NCBI GenBank assembly: GCA_020638195.1
Contig: JACKJC010000002.1
Coordinates: 124,001 to 188,000, forward strand
DNA from: Methylobacteriaceae bacterium
GTDB taxonomy: Bacteria; Pseudomonadota; Alphaproteobacteria; Rhizobiales; Beijerinckiaceae
Direction: 5' to 3'
Length of the DNA stretch: 64,000 nt
Positions 7,771-15,194 of the stretch are shown here, piece by piece. Below the pieces are notes generated by a model. That model was given only the letters and a program-made list of their open reading frames with translations. It was not told where the DNA came from and did no database searches. The number at the start of each line of letters is the position of its first letter. Within the stretch, counting starts at the first letter, position 1. The position numbers and the translations under genes were made by a program.

Positions 7771-9102
7771 GTGGCCGGTCCCCGCGAAGGCAATCTCGAG
7801 GCGCCGACGCGCCATCCGCTCGATTGGCGCAATCCCGATTTCTACGACGAGGGCAAGCTGCTCCATGAGATGGAGCGCGTCTTCGACATCTGCCATGGCT
7901 GCCGTCGCTGCGTGAGCCTGTGCCAGTCCTTCCCGGTCCTGTTCGATCTCGTCGACGAATCCGAGTCGATGGAAGTCGATGGCGTGGCCAAGGCCGACTA
8001 CTGGAAAGTGGTCGACCAGTGCTACCTCTGCGATCTCTGCTACATGACCAAGTGCCCCTACGTGCCGCCGCACGAGTGGAACCTCGACTTTCCGCATCTG
8101 ATGCTGCGCGCCAAGGCGGTGCGTCACAAACAGGAAGGCGCGAATTTCCGCGACCGCACATTGACCTCGACCGACGTGATGGGCGGCCTCATCGCCAATC
8201 CGGTCGTCGCGCCGATCGTCAACGCCGCCAACCGGAGCGAGAAATTGCGCGAGGCTCTGGATCGCGCGATCGGCATTCACCCCAAAGCCTGGACGCCCGA
8301 ATATACGACGAAGACGCTGCGCAGCCGTCTGCGCGCGCTTCCGGCCGACACGCAGGGCGAGGCGGCCGGGCGCACGACCGGCAAGGTCGCGCTTTTCGCC
8401 ACCTGCTACATGAACGCCAACGAGCCCGCGCCCGGCGAGGATCTGCTCGCGGTGTTCGCGCATAACGAAATTCCCGTCACGATCGCGCAGAAGGAAAAGT
8501 GCTGCGGCATGCCGAAGCTCGAACTCGGCGACCTCGAGGCGGTGAAGCGCGCGCGCGACGAGAATATTCCGGTTCTCGCGAAGCTGGTCGACGAAGGCTG
8601 GGACCTGACCGCGCTCGTGCCGTCCTGCGTGCTGATGTTCAAGCAGGAACTGCCGCTGATGTTCCCGGACGATCCCGACGTGCAGAAGGTGCGCGGCGCC
8701 TTCTTCGATCCCTTCGAATATCTGATGCTGCGGCACAAGGAAGGCAAGCTGAAGACCGACTTCAAGCACGGTCTCGGCAAGGTCGCCTATCACGCCGCAT
8801 GCCACCAGCGCGTGCAGAACATCGGGCCGAAGACCAAGGAAATCCTGTCGCTGATCCCGGACACGGAACTCGAGGTGATCGAGCGCTGCTCCGGCCATGA
8901 CGGCACCTATGCGGTCAAGACGGAATTCCACGATCTCGCGATGAAGATCGTCAAACCCGTCGTCTCGCGCGTCGAGCAGGCGCAGCCGGATCATCTCAGC
9001 TCCGATTGCGCCATGGCCGGCCATCACATCGCGCATGCGCGGGCCAAGGGCGATCAGCCCGAACATCCGATCACGCTGCTGCGCAAAGCCTATGGAGTAT
9101 GA
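7771..9102 (+). CDS. Heterodisulfide reductase-like Fe-S oxidoreductase
   Basis: A 443-residue protein with two N-terminal [4Fe-4S] motifs, CHGCRRCVSLC (Cys41/44/47/51) and CYLCDLCYMTKCP (Cys84/87/90/95), and a C-terminal part carrying CCG-domain-like elements (EKCCGMPK near 250; CHQR and ERCSGHDG further on), as in HdrD/GlpC-type proteins. It should move electrons between a quinone or thiol partner and the clusters. GTG 7771 has AAGGA seven bases upstream; an ATG at 7738 is rejected because it is part of the repeat. The order rubrerythrin / this protein / DUF3501 recurs in many Proteobacteria, which suggests a joint role in peroxide or sulfur-redox protection. Exact reaction unknown. Confidence 0.85.
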   Translation: MAGPREGNLEAPTRHPLDWRNPDFYDEGKLLHEMERVFDICHGCRRCVSLCQSFPVLFDLVDESESMEVDGVAKADYWKVVDQCYLCDLCYMTKCPYVPPHEWNLDFPHLMLRAKAVRHKQEGANFRDRTLTSTDVMGGLIANPVVAPIVNAANRSEKLREALDRAIGIHPKAWTPEYTTKTLRSRLRALPADTQGEAAGRTTGKVALFATCYMNANEPAPGEDLLAVFAHNEIPVTIAQKEKCCGMPKLELGDLEAVKRARDENIPVLAKLVDEGWDLTALVPSCVLMFKQELPLMFPDDPDVQKVRGAFFDPFEYLMLRHKEGKLKTDFKHGLGKVAYHAACHQRVQNIGPKTKEILSLIPDTELEVIERCSGHDGTYAVKTEFHDLAMKIVKPVVSRVEQAQPDHLSSDCAMAGHHIAHARAKGDQPEHPITLLRKAYGV

Positions 9103-9104
9103 AC

Positions 9105-9680
9105 ATGCTGCGGCATGAAGACCTGTTCAGCCTCGAGCAATATGCCCGCGAGCGGCCAGCCTTCCGCGCCAAGGTGATGGCGCACAAGAAGGTGCGGCTC
9201 GTCGAGCTCGGCAAGCATGCCTCGCTGCATTTCGAGGATGCGCTGACGATGAAATACCAGGTACAGGAAATGCTGCGGCTGGAGCGCATTTTCGAGCCGG
9301 AGCTGATCCAGGAGGAGCTCGACGTCTACAATCCGCTGATCCCCGACGGGCTCAACTGGAAGGCGACCTTCATGGTCGAATATCCCGACGTCGAGGAGCG
9401 CAAGCGCCAGCTCGCCAGGCTGATCGGCGTCGAAACCGCCGTGTGGGTTCAAATCGCCGATTTCGCGCGGGTGAATCCGATCGCGAATGAGGATCTCGAT
9501 CGTGCGACCGAGGACAAGACCTCCGCCGTGCACTTCCTGAGGTTCGAACTTACGCCCGAGATGGCGGCCGCCGCAAAGGCGGGCGCGCCGATCCGCATGG
9601 GCATCGACCACCCGAACTACCAGGCCGAACTGACGCTCGCCCCCGCGGTGCGCGATTCGCTGTCCGCCGATCTCGCCTGA
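9105..9680 (+). CDS. DUF3501 family protein
   Basis: A 191-residue protein that I match to DUF3501 by its start (LRHEDLFSLEQYARERPAFR), the stretch KYQVQEMLRLERIFE, and its place right after the heterodisulfide-reductase-like gene. It is mostly charged and soluble, without membrane helices or cysteine clusters, so it is not itself an Fe-S protein. GGAG (9094-9097) stands seven bases before ATG 9105; an ATG at 9099 overlapping the upstream stop is the alternative. Function unknown; probably an accessory to the rubrerythrin/Fe-S pair. Confidence 0.8.
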   Translation: MLRHEDLFSLEQYARERPAFRAKVMAHKKVRLVELGKHASLHFEDALTMKYQVQEMLRLERIFEPELIQEELDVYNPLIPDGLNWKATFMVEYPDVEERKRQLARLIGVETAVWVQIADFARVNPIANEDLDRATEDKTSAVHFLRFELTPEMAAAAKAGAPIRMGIDHPNYQAELTLAPAVRDSLSADLA

Positions 9681-9876
9681 CTTTTCGAACCGCGCGCCAG
9701 CGCGGCCTCGCGCTGCGCGTGCGGCCTTTTGGCGCATCCGCGCGCTTGTCACGCGCGACTGCCGCGAGGACCCTTGCGCTGTCCCGCTCCAGCCGCTTTG
9801 ATATCAAGACATCCGAATGTGCCGTTTCAATCAGCCGCGTCTATAAGCGGCGGGCACGCGGAAGCGGGAGGATTGC

Positions 9877-10965
9877 ATGGAAGGTTTGCGGGCGCTTCTG
9901 TCCGAGAACTCGGCCGTGGCGCAGGCCATCGGCGGCCTCGTTATCGGCGTGTTCTTCGGCGCGGTGATTCAGCGCACGAATTTCTGCGCAATGGGCGGCA
10001 TATCCGACATGCTGACCTTCGGCGACACGCGCCGTTTTCGCGCCTGGGTTCTGGCGAGCGCGGTGGCGCTGCTGGGCGCGCAGGCGCTCGCGGCGTCGGG
10101 TGTCGTCGACCTCTCCAAGTCCATGTACATGGGCGCGACCTTCGACTGGCTGGGCGCGATCATCGGCGGGCTGATGTTCGGCTTCGGCATGTGCTTTGCC
10201 GGGGGATGCGCCAGCCGCAATCTCGTGCGCGCAGGCGCGGGCGATTTGCGCGCGCTGTTCATCGTCATCCTCATGGGCATCGCCGCCTATGCCGCGATCG
10301 GCGGCCTGCTCGGCCCGCTGCGCGCCGATCTCTCCAACGCCACGGCGCTGAAGCTCGACGCCTTCGGCATGGGCGACCAGGGGCTGGGCACGCTGATTGC
10401 GAAGGTTACGAAGCTCGCGCCGGGGACGGCGGTTGCGATCGCGACCATTGTCGTGGCGGTCGCCATGCTCGCCTATTGCTTCGCCAATGCGGAGTTCCGT
10501 TCCTCGCCCGTGCATATTGCGTCGGGCGTGCTCGTCGGCCTGGCGGCTGCCGCCGGCTGGGCGCTGACCGGCCTGTCGCTCGACGAAATGGCCGCGTCGG
10601 CCGCGCCGCAATCGATCAGCTTCGTGCGTCCGTCCGGCGATACGCTGGAATGGATCCAGCGCTTTACCGCGCAGCGCATTCCGAGCTTTGCCGTCGCCAC
10701 CGTGTTCGGCGTGATCCTCGGCGCCTTTCTGGCGGCGATCTCCTCGGGCCGCTTCCGCCTCTCGACCTTCGTCGATTACTCCGACACGCTGCGCAGCATG
10801 TTCGGCGCCGTCTTCATGGGCGTCGGCGGCGTGGTGGCGCTCGGCTGCACGATGGGTCAGGCGATCACGGGCGTCTCGACGCTGGCGATCGGCTCGTTCA
10901 TCGCCTTCGCGGCGATCGTCGTCGGCGGGATCGCGGGCATCAAGACGATCGAGCGGATGGCGTAG
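9877..10965 (+). CDS. YeeE/YedE-family (TsuA-like) sulfur-compound transporter
   Basis: A 362-residue membrane protein with about nine or ten helices. It carries the family's conserved cysteine motifs: RTNFCAMGG (about 33-41), FAGGCASRNLVRAGAGDLRAL (about 108-128) and GCTMGQAITG (about 329-338). In characterised relatives these cysteines line the path for thiosulfate or related sulfur compounds. Full length with duplicated halves. It follows the rubrerythrin/Fe-S/DUF3501 set on the same strand after 196 bp, which hints at a shared sulfur-redox theme but not necessarily the same transcript. Substrate is inferred from family. Confidence 0.85.
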   Translation: MEGLRALLSENSAVAQAIGGLVIGVFFGAVIQRTNFCAMGGISDMLTFGDTRRFRAWVLASAVALLGAQALAASGVVDLSKSMYMGATFDWLGAIIGGLMFGFGMCFAGGCASRNLVRAGAGDLRALFIVILMGIAAYAAIGGLLGPLRADLSNATALKLDAFGMGDQGLGTLIAKVTKLAPGTAVAIATIVVAVAMLAYCFANAEFRSSPVHIASGVLVGLAAAAGWALTGLSLDEMAASAAPQSISFVRPSGDTLEWIQRFTAQRIPSFAVATVFGVILGAFLAAISSGRFRLSTFVDYSDTLRSMFGAVFMGVGGVVALGCTMGQAITGVSTLAIGSFIAFAAIVVGGIAGIKTIERMA

Positions 10966-10978
10966 GTTTTCGCGCACA

Positions 10979-11091
10979 CCTCATCCTGAGGAGCGCCTGC
11001 AAAGGCGCGTCTCGAAGGATGGCAGCGTCAGCAGTCTCGCCGCGGCCATGCTTTGAGACGCCCGCTGACGCGGGCTCCTCAGCATGAGGGT
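10979..11091. repeat. Double-palindrome repeat, family A copy 2
   Basis: CCTCATCCTGAGGAGC...GTCTCGAAGGATGG...CCATGCTTTGAGACG...GGCTCCTCAGCATGAGG. It fills the gap between two convergent genes (sulfur transporter and SDR) and could terminate both. Confidence 0.9.
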
Positions 11092-11108
11092 TCTGGGTGA
11101 CGCGGCGC

Positions 11109-11870
11109 CTACCTGAACTGCACGCCGCCATCCACGTCGATAACGCTCCCGCTGACATAGGCGAGCCGGTCCGACGCCAGCATGGCGGTCAGCGCCGCGA
11201 TCTCTTCCGGCTCCGCCGGCCGGCCGAAAGGCAGGCCCGACAGGAATTCCTCCCACTTGCTGTCGTCGCCGTTGTCGCGCTGGCGCGCGCGCGCTTTCGA
11301 CAATTCGATGATGCGGTCGGTGCGCGTGGAGGCCGGATTGACGCCCACCACACGCACATTGTGTTCGGGCGTCTTGCCGCCGAGCGCCTTGGTGAAGGAG
11401 ATGAGCGCGGCGTTGCCGGCGGCGCCGCACACATAATCCCAGCGCGGCGAAACGCCGGCGAGCCCGATGATGTTGACGATGCAGCCCGAGCGCCGCTGCA
11501 TCATCGCGGGCAGGTAGAGCTGCGTCAGGTGAATGTAGCCGAAAACCTTGAGGCTCCACGCCTCCTGCCACGTCTCCATCGACAGGCCCAGAATATTGCC
11601 GCCGGGAATGGCGCCGGCGTTGTTGACGAGAATGTCGGGCGCGGGCGCGGCGGCGGCGAGTTTCGCGCGGTCCTCGGCCTTCGAGAGGTCGGCGGCGAAG
11701 ACCTGCGCCTGCGAGCCCACCTGCTTCTGCGCCTCCGCCAGACGCCCGGCGTCGCGCGAGACGAGCGTGACCGTGCAGCCCTCGGCGACCAGCGCCTTGG
11801 CGCAGGCGAGACCGATGCCCTTGGACGCGCCGGTGACGACCGCATGCCTGCCCTGCAATCCCAGATCCAT
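11109..11870 (-). CDS. SDR-family protein lacking the usual catalytic lysine
   Basis: A 253-residue short-chain dehydrogenase-like protein with a normal cofactor motif TGASKGIG (13-20), NNAG (83-86) and a C-terminal SGSVIDVDGG. The active-site region reads WDYVCGAAGNAAL: Tyr146 is present but position +4 is Ala, not Lys, and the usual serine region reads NIIGLAG. The canonical Ser-Tyr-Lys set is therefore incomplete, while the frame and remaining motifs are intact. This may be a binding protein or an SDR subfamily with different chemistry rather than a decayed gene. It diverges from the thiamine-binding-like gene at 11952. Confidence 0.85.
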   Translation of the reverse strand: MDLGLQGRHAVVTGASKGIGLACAKALVAEGCTVTLVSRDAGRLAEAQKQVGSQAQVFAADLSKAEDRAKLAAAAPAPDILVNNAGAIPGGNILGLSMETWQEAWSLKVFGYIHLTQLYLPAMMQRRSGCIVNIIGLAGVSPRWDYVCGAAGNAALISFTKALGGKTPEHNVRVVGVNPASTRTDRIIELSKARARQRDNGDDSKWEEFLSGLPFGRPAEPEEIAALTAMLASDRLAYVSGSVIDVDGGVQFR

Positions 11871-11951
11871 GTTCTTTCCTCCCGAGGTCTTGCGCGCATT
11901 GTTTCAGGGCGCCACGATTCTTCCAATTCGTGGAGCTCAGGGAGAAACGCA

Positions 11952-12260
11952 ATGGTCCTCATCGAATTCGCCATGGCGCCGCGCGGCGTCGGGGAGAGCC
12001 TCAGTCCCTATGTCGCGCGCATACTCGACGTGATCGACAAGTCCGGGCTCGCGTATCAGCTGACGCCGATGGGCACGATCATCGAGGGCGAATGGGACGA
12101 GGCCATGGGCGTCGTCGACGCCTGCTTCAAGGCGCTGGAAAAGGATTGTCCGCGCATCGGCGTGAGCTTCAAGGCCGACTGGAAGCCCGGCAAGGAGTCG
12201 CGGCTGAAGAGCAAGGTCGAGCATGTCGAGAAGGAGGTCGGGCGCAAGTTGAGCACGTAG
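11952..12260 (+). CDS. MTH1187/YkoF-like thiamine-binding family protein
   Basis: A 102-residue protein with the small ferredoxin-like fold family signature: VLIEFAMAPRGVGESLSPYVARIL at the start, then LTPMGTIIEGEWDEAM, then the C-terminal charged helix SKVEHVEKEVG. Members (MTH1187, YkoF, DUF77) bind thiamine-type ligands or act as small tetrameric proteins of unclear use. Length is typical. GGGAGAAACGCA precedes the ATG. Single gene flanked by a divergent SDR and a repeat. Confidence 0.85.
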   Translation: MVLIEFAMAPRGVGESLSPYVARILDVIDKSGLAYQLTPMGTIIEGEWDEAMGVVDACFKALEKDCPRIGVSFKADWKPGKESRLKSKVEHVEKEVGRKLST

Positions 12261-12287
12261 CGGCGTTGCGATTTCCTCTTCCCCGCC

Positions 12288-12383
12288 CTCATGCTGAGGA
12301 GCGACGCGCAGCATCGCGTCTCGAAGCATGGCAAACGCGGCCATCCTTCGAGACGCGGCCTCCGGCCGCTCCTCAGGATCAGG
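12288..12383. repeat. Double-palindrome repeat, family A copy 3
   Basis: CCTCATGCTGAGGAGC...CGTCTCGAAGCATGG...CCATCCTTCGAGACG...GCTCCTCAGGATCAGG. Lies between two convergent genes, like copy 2. Confidence 0.9.
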
Positions 12384-12413
12384 GCTCGGGAGTTGAGTCG
12401 CAGCGCCGGGCTG

Positions 12414-13286
12414 CTACCCCTTCAATTCCCCGAACGCCCGAGTCACCTGGCTATCGTCTTGCGCGCCCAGCCCAGCGGCCGAAGCCTGTTTGAATTTTTC
12501 GTGCGCGGCGGCGGCCAGCGGCGTGTCGGCGCCGCATTCGGCGCCGGTCTCGAGCACGATGCCGAGATCCTTGACGAAAATGTCGACCGCGCTCGTCACG
12601 CGTGGATGATCTTCCAGCATGCGCGGACCGCGGTCGCGCAGCATCCAGCTCGACGCCGCGCTGCCGGAGACAATGTCGAGAATCTGGCTGACATCGACGC
12701 CGAGCTTTCGCGCAAGCGCCATGGCCTCGCCGGCGGCGGCGAGATTGACGCCGCACAGAAGCTGGTTGATCGCCTTGGCCGTCGAGCCCGCGCCCGGACG
12801 GTCTCCCACCTGCACGACCTTCGACCCCATGGCGTTCAGCGCATTCTTGGCGCGCGAAAAATCGTCGTCGCTGGCGCCGACCATGATGGTGAGCGCGCCT
12901 GCCGTCGCGCCGACGACGCCGCCCGACACGGGCGCGTCGATGAAGCCGAAGCCGGCGGCGCGCACACGGCTCGCCAGCGCCAGCGCCTTCGCCGGCGGGC
13001 AGGTGGCCATGACAGCCACGACAGCGCCGGGCGCGAGGCGCGCGATGGCGTTGGAATCGAACAGGACGGATTCGGCCTGTGCCGCGTTGACCACCATGAG
13101 AATGGCGAGCTCGGCGCCGGCGAGCGCATCGCCGACGCTGTCGGCGGCCTTGCCGCCCGCAGCGGCCAGTTCCTGCGCAGCGCCCGGCCTGATGTCGTAG
13201 CCTACGACTGCGAACCCCTTGGCTGCGAGAACCTTGGCCATGGGCAGGCCCATGGAGCCGAGCCCGACGAAACCGATGCGCGTCAT
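12414..13286 (-). CDS. 3-hydroxyisobutyrate dehydrogenase-family enzyme, possibly L-threonate dehydrogenase
   Basis: A 290-residue beta-hydroxyacid dehydrogenase. The NAD-binding motif GFVGLGSMGLPMA is at 5-17, the substrate-binding DAPVSGGVVGA near 120, and the catalytic-lysine region AKAINQLL near 169. The stretch MVVNAAQAESVLF resembles L-threonate dehydrogenases (LtnD) more than true 3-hydroxyisobutyrate dehydrogenases, but no other threonate genes are near, so the substrate is open. The ATG at 13284-13286 is preceded by AATGGGAGGGTGC. Convergent with the thiamine-binding-like gene, divergent from the SDR at 13441. Confidence 0.85.
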   Translation of the reverse strand: MTRIGFVGLGSMGLPMAKVLAAKGFAVVGYDIRPGAAQELAAAGGKAADSVGDALAGAELAILMVVNAAQAESVLFDSNAIARLAPGAVVAVMATCPPAKALALASRVRAAGFGFIDAPVSGGVVGATAGALTIMVGASDDDFSRAKNALNAMGSKVVQVGDRPGAGSTAKAINQLLCGVNLAAAGEAMALARKLGVDVSQILDIVSGSAASSWMLRDRGPRMLEDHPRVTSAVDIFVKDLGIVLETGAECGADTPLAAAAHEKFKQASAAGLGAQDDSQVTRAFGELKG

Positions 13287-13440
13287 GCACCCTCCCATTT
13301 TGCCGCGACAATGAGCGTCGCGCGTACGGGCTGCAAGCGGAAATGCAGTTGGCGGATGCATGTCCGTCTTGCACGCGAAGACTGGCGTTAGGCCCATGCG
13401 CTGGCCTAGTCTGCGGTCCGAGGAAACAGGGAGCGGCAGA

Positions 13441-14409
13441 ATGAAGGATTTCGCAGGGCGTATCGCGGTCGTCACCGGCGGCGGCACGGGCATGGGGCGC
13501 GAACTTGTGCGCCAGCTGGTCGCCGAAGGCTGCCATGTCGCCATGTGCGACGTCGCCGCCGACACGATGGCTGAGACGGTCGCGCTCTGCAATGCGGACG
13601 GCCTGCCGCAGGGCCTGCGCGTGACCGCGCATATCGCCGACGTCTCCGACGAGGCGCAGATGCGTCGCTTCCGCGACGAAGTCGCCGAGCAGCACCAGAC
13701 CGAAAGCGTGCATCTCCTGTTCAACAATGCGGGCGTCGGCGGCGGCGGCAGCCTGTTCACCAATTCGCGCGAACAATGGGAACGCACCTTCAACATCTGC
13801 TGGGGCGGCGTCTATTTCGGCGTGCTGACCTTCCTGCCAATGATGATGAAGGCGGACGCGGCGCACATCGTGAATACGTCGTCGGTCAACGGCTTCTGGG
13901 CCTCGATCGGGCCGGAATCCTCACACACCTCCTACAGCGCCGCGAAATTCGCGGTGAAAGGCTTTACGGAAGCGCTGATGACGGATCTGCGGATGAATGC
14001 GCCGCACATCAAATGCTCGGTCGTCATGCCCGGCCATATCGGCACGTCGATCATCGTGAATTCGCGCCGCGTGCACAGCGGCAGCGCGGATGGCGCGATC
14101 AGCGCGACGGAGATCAAGAACCTGCGACGCCGGCTCGAGCGCGCAGGAGTCAATGCCGCGGCGATGAGCGACGAGCAAGTTTCCGCCGCCGGCGCGGCGA
14201 TCGCCGCAGCGTTCCGCGACAATGCGCCGACGAGCGCAGCCGATGCGGTCAAGATCATTCTCGACGGCGTGCGCACGGAGCGCTGGCGCATTCTTGTCGG
14301 CGCCGACGCCGAGGAACTCGACCGCCGCGTGCGCGCCGACCCGGAGAACGCGTACAGCCGGGAATTCTACGAGAAATTCAATTCGGAGATCGGCTGGCGA
14401 CTCGGATAG
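13441..14409 (+). CDS. SDR-family oxidoreductase
   Basis: A 322-residue classical SDR, longer than average through a C-terminal extension (about 240-322). Cofactor motif TGGGTGMG (13-20), NNAGVGGGG near 100, catalytic YSAAK near 164 and PGHIGT after it. The extension, with the line RWRILVGADAEELDRRVR, is typical of SDRs annotated near aliphatic or cyclic-ketone catabolism. Start chosen at ATG 13441, after a GGGAG run; upstream in-frame starts lack a ribosome site. It is followed 28 bp later by the PEBP gene. Confidence 0.88.
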   Translation: MKDFAGRIAVVTGGGTGMGRELVRQLVAEGCHVAMCDVAADTMAETVALCNADGLPQGLRVTAHIADVSDEAQMRRFRDEVAEQHQTESVHLLFNNAGVGGGGSLFTNSREQWERTFNICWGGVYFGVLTFLPMMMKADAAHIVNTSSVNGFWASIGPESSHTSYSAAKFAVKGFTEALMTDLRMNAPHIKCSVVMPGHIGTSIIVNSRRVHSGSADGAISATEIKNLRRRLERAGVNAAAMSDEQVSAAGAAIAAAFRDNAPTSAADAVKIILDGVRTERWRILVGADAEELDRRVRADPENAYSREFYEKFNSEIGWRLG

Positions 14410-14437
14410 AGACGCCAGCTCTACACAGGAGGGTCCC

Positions 14438-14938
14438 GTGACGTTCAAAGTATCAAGCGACAGCTTCAAGGATGGCGACTATCTCGGGATGGACCACATC
14501 CTGTCCGAGACTTTCGGCTTCGGTTGCGCGGGCGGCAACAAGAGCCCGCATCTCAAATGGTCGGGCGCGCCGGAAGGTACGAAGAGCTTCGCCATCACCT
14601 GCTACGATCCGGACGCGCCGACCGGCTCCGGGTTCTGGCACTGGCTCGTCGTCAACATTCCCGCCAACGTGACCGAACTCGCGCTCGACGCCGGCAGTCC
14701 CGCGGCGGCCAAGCTGCCCGCCGGCGCCTTGCAGACGCGCACCGATTTCGGCGCGCCGGGCTACGGCGGTCCCTGCCCGCCGCAGGGCGATCATCCGCAC
14801 CGCTATCTCTTCACGGTCTTCGCCGTTGGCGCCGAGAGCCTGCCGGTCGCGGCCGATACGTCGGCGGCGGTCGTCGGCTTCAATCTCCACTTCGCCACAT
14901 TGGCCAAGGCCTCGATCATGGGCCTGTTCAAAAGGTGA
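14438..14938 (+). CDS. YbhB/YbcL-family (PEBP-like) protein
   Basis: A 166-residue phosphatidylethanolamine-binding-like protein of the YbhB/YbcL group. Visible motifs: GGNKSPHLKWSGAPEGTKSF, CYDPDAPTGSGFWHWLVVN (the D-P-D-x-P ligand-site line) and GYGGPCPPQGDHPHRYLFTVF, which forms the anion pocket. Ligand and role in bacteria are unclear. No signal peptide, so cytoplasmic. GTG 14438 follows AGGAGGG by four bases. Likely co-transcribed with the SDR before it. Confidence 0.9.
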   Translation: MTFKVSSDSFKDGDYLGMDHILSETFGFGCAGGNKSPHLKWSGAPEGTKSFAITCYDPDAPTGSGFWHWLVVNIPANVTELALDAGSPAAAKLPAGALQTRTDFGAPGYGGPCPPQGDHPHRYLFTVFAVGAESLPVAADTSAAVVGFNLHFATLAKASIMGLFKR

Positions 14939-15159
14939 CGACGAGGCGCGCGTTAGCCTGAACAATCGGTTGCGCGCGCTTTCGCAATTTGAATCGCATT
15001 TGCGCGCCAATTGCCGACGTAACGGAAAGCGCCTTTGAAATGAAGCGCATATCGTCGTGTCGGAGAAGGTTTATCGTCGATAACCATCTGACAAAGAACG
15101 CGTTTTTCTACCTGTTTCGCGGCCGGGATTAATTGTGGCGTAACTGCGGTCTGGCAAGT

Positions 15160-15173
15160 TTGATGTAATTCAA
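15160..15173 (+). promoter_or_regulatory. FNR/FixK-like box before the GGDEF-EAL gene
   Basis: TTGATGTAATTCAA: the TTGA-N6-TCAA core is perfect, and the outer bases extend it to TTTGA...TCAAA. It is only 21 bases before the ATG at 15195, which is close for activation, so it may repress, or be chance. The rest of the 256 bp gap (14939-15194) shows no gene. Confidence 0.4.
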
Positions 15174-15194
15174 ACGGTCAGATGGGCAAGCGAA

